From the NCBI GenBank assembly GCA_002901265.1, contig PPHI01000052.1:62001-126000 (forward strand): a stretch of DNA of 64,000 nucleotides, given 5' to 3'. Every line of letters begins with the position of its first letter. The stretch's first letter is position 1. The translations under genes were made by a program, and so were the position numbers. This document shows, in pieces, positions 57,741-64,000 of this stretch. The stretch comes from Rhodopirellula baltica (GTDB lineage: Bacteria > Planctomycetota > Planctomycetia > Pirellulales > Pirellulaceae). Under the pieces are notes generated by a model that saw only the letters and a program-made list of their open reading frames with translations, was not told where the DNA came from and did not search any database.

Positions 57741-59156
57741 TCAGCCTGCAGGGGTTAAACTTGGCAACCAACCTTGGCCGGACGCGAACAGCACATACGC
57801 GATCGCCCCGGCCACTTGGATCAACATGATCGTCCCGCCAAGCTTCAAGAACGTTCCCCAACCGACGTGCACGCCAGCCTCTTTCTTGAGCGCATAGATC
57901 GCGATCACGCACGAAATCGATCCGATCGGCGTGCCATTGCCGCCGAGGTTGCAACTGATGATCAATGTCCACCAAAGCGTCTCGATCGAAACGCTCGGAT
58001 CAGCCGCAATGTCTTTCACGATCGGGATCAATGTGGCAGCCACCGGAATGTTGTCCACAATGCTGCTGGCAATCGCCGAAAAAACACCCAATAGCGGCAC
58101 CAACAAAACCATCTTGTTGTCCGAAAGCTGAACCACTTGCTGCGCCACCCACGCCAGGGCACCTGTTTGCTTCACGCAGCCAATGATGATGAACAAGCCC
58201 ATGAAAAACAGAATCACAGTCCAATTGACTTTGTGAATCGCGTCCTCGACTCCCTTGCCGGCGAACACCAACGCGGCCGTTGCACCGACCATCGCGATAA
58301 AGTCCATCCCAACGTCAAGCTGCTGCGCGAAGACAAATCCCACGACAGTCAACAACAGGATCGTCGCGCTACGCACGAGCACCCGCTTGTCCTCCACCAT
58401 CGCCCATGGGTCAAACGTCTCGATCTGGCTTTTCAGTTCTTGGCGCTGCTCGTCGGTCTGTTTCCAAGGCAAGTCGTTTTGGAAAAACAACCGCAGGATC
58501 ACTACCGCCACGACCAAACTGACCACCGCATAGGGCAGGCTGACCTGCAAGAAATGCGCGTAGGGAATCCCAGCAGCGGTCCCGATCATGATGTTCGGCA
58601 ATCCGCTCGCAAATGTCGCGATTGCACCGCTGTTCGCACAAATCGCGACACTCAGCAAGAACGGCATCGGCTTGTAATTCAACGACCGACAGATCACCAA
58701 AACCAGCGAAGACAAGATCAACATCGCTGGGACAATGGTCAAAACGGCGACAAACAAGAACGTCACCACGCACAGCGTCAAAAACAACTTCGTCGCCGAA
58801 CCACCGGTAAACCGTACGATGTACATCGACAAGAAATGGAACAGCCCGCTTTTGCCAACCACATCGACCAGAATCCCGGTTCCGATGATGACCCCAAAGA
58901 TATTGAGATCCTCTTTCAAGAACTCGTAGATCTTGGGGTATTCGAACAAGTGCAGCGCGAGGCCAAGAATCACCAGCACGGCGGCACCGCTCAACGCGGC
59001 AACCGTTTTGTGAAATCGCTCCACAGCGACCCCGACATAGGTCGCGCACATCACCGCCGCAAACAACAACATCACCCCTGGCGATGCCGGCTCGATCGCT
59101 TCGCCCTCCGCAGATGACGCAAGAAACAAGGTTGCGGCAAAGGGAAGCTCGGTCAT
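57741..59156 (-). CDS. SLC13/NhaD-type ion transporter
   Basis: Integral membrane permease of 471 residues with about 12 hydrophobic segments, from the ion transporter superfamily that includes NhaD sodium/proton antiporters, ArsB and SLC13 carriers. The typical internal motif appears as AICANSGAIATFASGLPNIMIGTA and the second-half counterpart as SIVDNIPVAATLIPIV. A long N-terminal hydrophobic leader precedes the first core helix. The transported ion cannot be decided; sodium/proton exchange is plausible for a marine-type bacterium. The gene is followed by a CNNM gene upstream on the same strand (97 bases apart). Confidence 0.85.
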   Translation of the reverse strand: MTELPFAATLFLASSAEGEAIEPASPGVMLLFAAVMCATYVGVAVERFHKTVAALSGAAVLVILGLALHLFEYPKIYEFLKEDLNIFGVIIGTGILVDVVGKSGLFHFLSMYIVRFTGGSATKLFLTLCVVTFLFVAVLTIVPAMLILSSLVLVICRSLNYKPMPFLLSVAICANSGAIATFASGLPNIMIGTAAGIPYAHFLQVSLPYAVVSLVVAVVILRLFFQNDLPWKQTDEQRQELKSQIETFDPWAMVEDKRVLVRSATILLLTVVGFVFAQQLDVGMDFIAMVGATAALVFAGKGVEDAIHKVNWTVILFFMGLFIIIGCVKQTGALAWVAQQVVQLSDNKMVLLVPLLGVFSAIASSIVDNIPVAATLIPIVKDIAADPSVSIETLWWTLIISCNLGGNGTPIGSISCVIAIYALKKEAGVHVGWGTFLKLGGTIMLIQVAGAIAYVLFASGQGWLPSLTPAG

Positions 59157-59253
59157 CGCATCAGGACTCGATATTCGTGGGCAAAAGCAGCAGTCTCGGT
59201 TGTGTCGTCAGCCGAACATCCTAGGGCGGAATCACGATCACGTCGACTCAGGA

Positions 59254-60312
59254 TTACTCCTCACCCTTGGGAACCTGCAATCCCATTTTGCGAGCCCGCG
59301 CCGCCCAACGCTTTCGAGCAACCTTCTGCATGTCGATGCTTTTGTCGTGCTCGTCAACGATCTCCAACCCAAGCAGGGTCTCGATCACGTCTTCCAGAGA
59401 GACGATTCCTTGCGTGCTACCGTATTGATCGGTGACCAATGCGATATGCTGGCGAGCTTCGATGAACTGATCGAACGCCGCCTTCGCACTGGTCCCACCT
59501 TCCATCGTAATCATGTCGCGACGCAATTCGGACAGCTTCACGTTGTCCTCATCCTTCGCTGCGGCAAGCAATAATTCCGACCGCATCACAAACCCGACGA
59601 CGTGGTCAAGGCTGCCGTTGTAAATCGGAATTCGCGAGACAAACAGCTCTGTTTGCTGCTCCATCACCTCGCCAACTGTCAACGATTCCGGGAACGCGAT
59701 CACGACCAATCGTGGTGTCATGATGTCGGCCACAGTGATTTCAGGAAATCGCATCAACGACAGAAACAGCCGCGACTCGCCTTCTTCCAACACGCCCTGC
59801 TCGGCGCCGATTTCCGCCATCGCGCCGAGCTCTTCTCGGGTCAACGTGTGGTGCCCCTTGCCTCCCGACAGCAACTTGGTCAGACGCTCGCTCAACCAAA
59901 CCAGCGGATACAAAACCCAAATCAGCACCATCACCGTTTGGGCAACGATCGGGCCAAGGCTTCGCCAGTAAAGCGCACCCAAAGTCTTGGGGATGATCTC
60001 GCTAAAGATAAGGATCAGCAACGTCATCACGGCACTGACCACTCCCACCGAAACGTTTTCCATTGCCACGGCCGCTTGTGCACCGACCCCCGCCGCACCA
60101 ATCGTGTGCGCGATCGTGTTCAGACTCAAGATCGCCGCCAATGGTCGATCGATATTGCTCTTGAGCGACTCTAGCCTCGCCGCGTCAGTAGGCTTTCGCT
60201 GGGCCAGCGTCGCAATAAACGAAGGGGTGATCGAAAGCAGGACCGCCTCGGCGATACTGCAATAAAACGAAAACCCGATCGCGACAAACAAGTAAACAAA
60301 CAGCAATACCAT
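59254..60312 (-). CDS. CNNM/CorC-type protein with CBS domains
   Basis: Membrane protein of 352 residues of the HlyC/CorC (CNNM) family. The N-terminal CNNM/DUF21 domain has four hydrophobic segments, starting with LFVYLFVAIGFSFYCSIAEA and LIFSEIIPKTLGALYW. A pair of CBS domains follows (TVADIMTPRLVVIAF and the IALVTDQYGSTQGIVSLEDV region), but the C-terminal CorC_HlyC transporter-associated domain is absent. Family members affect magnesium and cobalt transport or resistance. It probably shares a transcript with the permease downstream. Confidence 0.88.
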   Translation of the reverse strand: MVLLFVYLFVAIGFSFYCSIAEAVLLSITPSFIATLAQRKPTDAARLESLKSNIDRPLAAILSLNTIAHTIGAAGVGAQAAVAMENVSVGVVSAVMTLLILIFSEIIPKTLGALYWRSLGPIVAQTVMVLIWVLYPLVWLSERLTKLLSGGKGHHTLTREELGAMAEIGAEQGVLEEGESRLFLSLMRFPEITVADIMTPRLVVIAFPESLTVGEVMEQQTELFVSRIPIYNGSLDHVVGFVMRSELLLAAAKDEDNVKLSELRRDMITMEGGTSAKAAFDQFIEARQHIALVTDQYGSTQGIVSLEDVIETLLGLEIVDEHDKSIDMQKVARKRWAARARKMGLQVPKGEE

Positions 60313-60371
60313 CGGTCTCGGCCAGTATCAGCGGAATGAAATAGCTGATTCAAAGCTACCGAGATCCCCAT

Positions 60372-60402
60372 AAAAAAACCACCCAGGTATGGCCTGGGCG
60401 GT
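60372..60402 (-). terminator. Intrinsic terminator of the PEP-CTERM gene
   Basis: On the minus strand a 10-bp stem (60393-60402 with 60378-60387, one G-U pair) closes a five-base loop and is followed by seven T residues. It lies about 30 bases beyond the stop codon of the PEP-CTERM gene. Confidence 0.8.
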
Positions 60403-60430
60403 CTCTAGTGTTCGATTCTCGCACCCGCGA

Positions 60431-60991
60431 TCAACGTTTGCGACGCCGCGATACAACAAGCCCCGCTAGCCCAAGCATCAAAACGCACGATGAAGGCTCC
60501 GGAATTGCTGTAACCGACAAGCTTGCTGCGCTGGGGCTGACGCTAAATGGCAGAGTCCCGAACTCCGCGTCAAACACTGCATCAACCGTTAACGACGCAT
60601 CTGCAGGACCGGTGGCATTGAAAAAGACGGTGACCAATCGCACCGTTTCCCCCAACCCAATATTCAAACCGCCACCCGCTACCATGTCCCCATCGGTCGC
60701 GCCCACTTGAACGTTGGTTTCGCCGGTAAACGGCGGGGAGAAAGTAACCTCCAGCTCTGGTGCGTCAAATGTCACACCTTGGAAATCAAATGTCGGATCG
60801 CTGAAATTAAGCGTCATGTTGTACGAACCGATTTCTTCGCTGGTCCCTGTCGCGGTCGCGAAGATACCTAGCGAATACTCGCCAGGACCTGAAAACAACG
60901 TCGATTCCCCGCTGAATACCAAATCTGCGTGGGCCACAGACGGTGCCGTCAAACAAGCGAAAAGACAGATCAAAGAGAGGTATTTTGACAT
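60431..60991 (-). CDS. PEP-CTERM sorting-domain protein
   Basis: Secreted protein of 186 residues. It has a cleavable signal peptide (SLICLFACLTAPSVAHA), a beta-rich middle (for example LNFSDPTFDFQGVTFDAPEL) and the C-terminal sorting signal IPEPSSCVLMLGLAGLVVSRRRKR: a PEP motif, a membrane helix and an arginine cluster. Such proteins are processed by exosortase and remain on the surface or are released. No exosortase gene is in the window. It is monocistronic with a terminator. Confidence 0.92.
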   Translation of the reverse strand: MSKYLSLICLFACLTAPSVAHADLVFSGESTLFSGPGEYSLGIFATATGTSEEIGSYNMTLNFSDPTFDFQGVTFDAPELEVTFSPPFTGETNVQVGATDGDMVAGGGLNIGLGETVRLVTVFFNATGPADASLTVDAVFDAEFGTLPFSVSPSAASLSVTAIPEPSSCVLMLGLAGLVVSRRRKR

Positions 60992-61105
60992 CGATATGCC
61001 GAGATAAGTTGACTTCTTCCAGATAAGCAGCCCAACAACGGTTCCGGCCCCAGGCTAATCAGACTGCGATTCGCCTCAATTGAATTCACTGCTGGCACCA
61101 GGATT

Positions 61106-63883
61106 TTAAAACAGTTCCCCGATCGCTTGGTCGACTTGAGCGGCAAGAACCGGCGGTAATTCGTCGAAGTTTTGAAAATTGATCAATCCGACATCGTTCC
61201 CCAAGATGCTGCCATCGGCGGTAATGTCAAAGAACGGATCATAGGTGTTGCCGCGAACGTTCGCCGCCCCCCCGAACGTTGTGAAGTTCCGCAGGTTCGC
61301 CAAACCGACATCGTTCCCCAACACCCGACCGGAACCTTCGCCATCACCCGGCAACACGTTGATCGCTTGCGAGAATGAATCAGCCAACGTGTTCCCCGCG
61401 AGGTCTATCACTCCTGCGGCATTCAGATTCAATTGCAATCGATCGATCCCGGTGGTCGCTGCCCCCCGATCCGTCTCGGGCAGTCCGAACGCAGATGTCA
61501 TTGAAATCGTTGTCAGGTCGCCTTCGTGTGTAACCACAAAATTGCCGGCGTAGTCTGCGATCGAAACTCCGAGCAGCTCTAGATCCGTCGGTGCTGCGAC
61601 CGTCTCGCTATAACGAATGTAGATCGTATCGACGGTGTACCAGGGAATCGTTCGCTCGACACCGATCACCGAGAACCCAAGTCCATTGTCAGGACCGGAA
61701 GGACCGGTGTCATCGACGCTGTCAATAAACGTTGGCGTCCAAGGAAAAGCCCCGCCCACGCATGCGACGATCACATCGACCACCGTCGGCGCTGTTGTAT
61801 CTGCAGGTGTGATTGTCGTTGTTGCCGACGCGGTGTTATTGGTCAAATCATCTTCGGTTTCACTGTCATCGACAGTCGCAACCGCCGATACCGTCGTGGT
61901 CCCCGCCGCGTCGTCAGCAACCGTTGCCGCAACGCGATAGATCACACGATCGCCAGGCTGCAGATCAAAGACATCCGCAATGTCGCCAGCCCCGTTTGTC
62001 ACCGAGTTGCCTTGCCCATTGACCACAAACGCACGTCCGAAAGCGTTTCCAACGTCGCCAGCTAATGCGTAAGGCGCACCAAAGAGCACGTCGTCAAATC
62101 CGTCGCCATTGATGTCGCCGGCAAACGCACCGCTGAACGGCACATCGCTCAAGTCGGACGCCTCGATTTTGAACCCATTCGTCCCATCGAACGCCAACGG
62201 ATCGACCGACGATGCCATCGTTTGGTCATTCCCAAAGACAACAAACCCACCAACCAAATCGGCATTCGCAAACACAGCGTCGCTCAACCCGTCACCGTTG
62301 AAATCGCCCGCCTTTCCCGAGTAGACCTGATAGTCAAACGGAAGGACGAACCCGTTCGATCCGTCCAGCGTTGTCAAATCCAAACCGTCCAGTACCGAAT
62401 CCGTACCGAACACAACATAGGCATTGGAATTGAACCCGTCGCCATCGACGACAACCAGATCAGACAGTCCGTCACCATTGAAATCACCCAAGCCATTGCC
62501 ATCGATCCCCAGCGTCGGATAGTCCGCGCCGTAGATCATAATGCCTGTCGATTCGGTAAGCGAATCCACACTGACAGATGCCCCCAGTTCGTCGCCGCCA
62601 AAGATGACGTAAGCCAAACCGGGCTGAAAGTCGGAATAGAAAGACGACGCGGTAACCAAGATGTCATCGATGCCATCGCCATTAAAGTCATTGATACCGG
62701 CAACGCTTTCACCAAGGTTCGCTCCGATCGCATCGGTCGTGATTTTAAAGCCGTTTGCCCCATCAAGACTGGAGGGGCCAATCACTGCCTCCGAAAACGA
62801 TGGCGCACCATAGATCACAAAAGCTTTGCCTTCGGTTCCCGAAAACAAATCGCCGGGCGCACCGAGAATAACATCATCGTACCCGTCATCATTGACATCG
62901 CCGGCGCCGTCCAAATTCGCGCCCAACAAAGCCCCTTGTGCTTCGCCTTGAAATACGAACCCGTTGGTGCCGTCGAGTGTGGCGACATCAAAGTTCGCGC
63001 CGAACGTCGACGAACCAAAGACGACGTACGCCTCGCCAGCAGAGGACAGACCATTTGGTTCGGCTGTGGAGTGCCCCAACACGACATCCCCGATCCCGTC
63101 GTCGTTGAGATCGCCGACACCCGCGACGTTAATCAAATTGCCGGTGCCATCGAAGCCGCTGAACACGAAACCGTTCGAGCCATCGATGTCATCCAGATCA
63201 ATCCCCAAATCAAATCCGTCTGACGATCCATAGATCACATAGATCGCGTTCGAAGCGCCCACGGCAAAGTCATCGATGCCGTCGCCGTTGACATCGCCGA
63301 TTCCTGTGACCGGAGAACCTGATGGCGCCGCCGCGTCAGCACCACCAACGCTGAATCCCGTCGTCCCGTTGATGTCTTCGAGTTTGATCGTCGCCGGAAT
63401 CGTTCGCTGGACTTCTCGTTCCCATTGCACATCGATCAATCCGGCATCAAAACTCACAGCCAGCTCGGTGTTCTCTGCCGACCCCGGCCCGGCGTTTTCG
63501 AAGGTGACTTCCGATGTAAACGCCTGCCCGGTTAGCACTGGCCCTGCGGCCTGACTGATCGCGACAGACACATCCACACTACCGGCCACTTCAATGGCTG
63601 CTTCGTTTGCCGCAAACTGACTTTGGCTAGTCAACATCTGGCCTTCGCTTTCGCCAGACGACATCGCACGAAAGGCTGGGCAGGCACTTCGCCCATCGTC
63701 GGTGACAATCACCTCACCGAACTTTGCTTGTTCGGCCGTCGGCAACTGCTGCAAAAAGTCTGCGTCGGCGGCCAGCATTGAACGCGATTCCAGCGTTTGG
63801 ATGGCCTGACCTAACTGACGGCGTTTGCCAGCCGGACGATGACGTGCAACTGCAACACGTCGCGAAAAGATGCGAAGCGACAT
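61106..63883 (-). CDS. FG-GAP repeat surface protein with dockerin-like C-terminus
   Basis: Secreted or surface protein of 925 residues. The N-terminus carries the planctomycete motif IQTLESRSMLAADAD after a basic stretch. From about 170 to 640 it has integrin-type FG-GAP repeats, recognised by recurring calcium-binding DxNGDGxDD segments (for example IGDVNGDGIDDFAVGA) each followed by YVIYG-type strands; these form a beta-propeller. A DUF11-like segment (TTVSAVATVDDSETEDDLTN) follows. The last 90 residues contain two dockerin-like calcium loops, VLGNDVGLANLRNF and DITADGSILGNDVGLINFQNF. It is probably a calcium-dependent matrix or adhesion protein. Confidence 0.88.
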   Translation of the reverse strand: MSLRIFSRRVAVARHRPAGKRRQLGQAIQTLESRSMLAADADFLQQLPTAEQAKFGEVIVTDDGRSACPAFRAMSSGESEGQMLTSQSQFAANEAAIEVAGSVDVSVAISQAAGPVLTGQAFTSEVTFENAGPGSAENTELAVSFDAGLIDVQWEREVQRTIPATIKLEDINGTTGFSVGGADAAAPSGSPVTGIGDVNGDGIDDFAVGASNAIYVIYGSSDGFDLGIDLDDIDGSNGFVFSGFDGTGNLINVAGVGDLNDDGIGDVVLGHSTAEPNGLSSAGEAYVVFGSSTFGANFDVATLDGTNGFVFQGEAQGALLGANLDGAGDVNDDGYDDVILGAPGDLFSGTEGKAFVIYGAPSFSEAVIGPSSLDGANGFKITTDAIGANLGESVAGINDFNGDGIDDILVTASSFYSDFQPGLAYVIFGGDELGASVSVDSLTESTGIMIYGADYPTLGIDGNGLGDFNGDGLSDLVVVDGDGFNSNAYVVFGTDSVLDGLDLTTLDGSNGFVLPFDYQVYSGKAGDFNGDGLSDAVFANADLVGGFVVFGNDQTMASSVDPLAFDGTNGFKIEASDLSDVPFSGAFAGDINGDGFDDVLFGAPYALAGDVGNAFGRAFVVNGQGNSVTNGAGDIADVFDLQPGDRVIYRVAATVADDAAGTTTVSAVATVDDSETEDDLTNNTASATTTITPADTTAPTVVDVIVACVGGAFPWTPTFIDSVDDTGPSGPDNGLGFSVIGVERTIPWYTVDTIYIRYSETVAAPTDLELLGVSIADYAGNFVVTHEGDLTTISMTSAFGLPETDRGAATTGIDRLQLNLNAAGVIDLAGNTLADSFSQAINVLPGDGEGSGRVLGNDVGLANLRNFTTFGGAANVRGNTYDPFFDITADGSILGNDVGLINFQNFDELPPVLAAQVDQAIGELF

Positions 63884-64000
63884 AGAGAAAACGTTTCAAT
63901 GACTTCTGTGGGGGGCCAATCCGTTGCTTGGATTGCCGTACGGTGCGCGATTAGCTGCCTGGGACACCGAGCGCAGCCCGCGACGATAATTGCGGCGAAT
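63884..64000. other. Upstream region of the FG-GAP gene, to window end
   Basis: Promoter side of the minus-strand FG-GAP gene. No feature is recognised in these 117 bases. Confidence 0.3.

Noticed and set aside
58137-59117. Plus-strand open frame (326 codons)
   Set aside because: It is antisense to the NhaD/SLC13 permease; histidine/glutamine/arginine-rich composition.
62222-63223. Plus-strand open frame (333 codons)
   Set aside because: It is antisense to the FG-GAP repeats; its regularity comes from the repeated sense codons.

Overview
The window is a stretch of bacterial chromosome that looks like a planctomycete of the Pirellulaceae (Rhodopirellula and relatives). This rests on family content: two DUF1559 pseudopilins, two large surface proteins with the planctomycete N-terminal LESR-x-(L/M)LA motif, a PEP-CTERM protein, a CehA-like protein, lipoprotein-type and very long TolC homologues, and an expanded TatC. 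Start codons often lack a clear Shine-Dalgarno sequence. I saw no tRNA, rRNA, CRISPR array, insertion sequence, integrase or phage gene, so this appears to be core chromosome rather than an island.

Layout. 0.2-7.3 kb: an acidic RTX-repeat surface protein, tatC, manA, a DUF1559 pseudopilin and a cysteine desulfurase homologue lacking the active-site cysteine. 7.3-13.6 kb: a long TolC-like protein, an unknown membrane/coiled-coil protein, a CBS protein and a small unknown protein. 13.6-26.4 kb: mfd (broken by a frameshift), a Gfo/Idh/MocA oxidoreductase, a degenerate CehA-like protein, a CbpA-type DnaJ, rnpA, a soluble histidine kinase, a small unknown, an LpxL-type acyltransferase and a compact UvrA. 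26.7-34.3 kb: a second DUF1559 protein, a thioesterase, lipoprotein MsrA, a Tat-exported TIM-barrel isomerase, a carotenoid-type FAD oxidoreductase and a cation/proton antiporter with a TrkA-N domain. 34.7-39.9 kb: a sucrose module of fused sucrose-phosphate synthase/phosphatase, overlapping amylosucrase and fructokinase. 40-50 kb, minus strand: a dehydratase-like double hotdog protein, a HAMP-like membrane protein, TadE, TadG with a von Willebrand domain, a second TadE, and a TPR protein of about 2,100 residues that is also frameshifted. 50-64 kb: a structured leader, a BON mini-protein, a 16-bp tandem repeat, ymdB, proA, rpmA, a Ser/Thr kinase translationally coupled to rplU, pgi, an NhaD/SLC13 permease, a CNNM/CBS protein, a PEP-CTERM protein and an FG-GAP/dockerin-like surface protein.

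Genes that appear to work together: sucrose synthase/phosphatase, amylosucrase and fructokinase form a sucrose/alpha-glucan cycle, with manA and pgi elsewhere in the window feeding the same hexose-phosphate pool; uvrA and mfd both serve nucleotide-excision repair; and the TadE/TadG/TPR group looks like a cell-surface pilus-like or adhesion locus. The most unusual observations are the two one-base frameshifts in otherwise intact conserved genes, the rplU-kinase coupling with rpmA placed convergently, the compact UvrA, the cysteine-less desulfurase, the tandem 16-bp repeat at the end of ymdB and a terminator-like hairpin in the leader of the 50-kb minus-strand cluster. I did not find a clear candidate for a wholly new multi-gene system.
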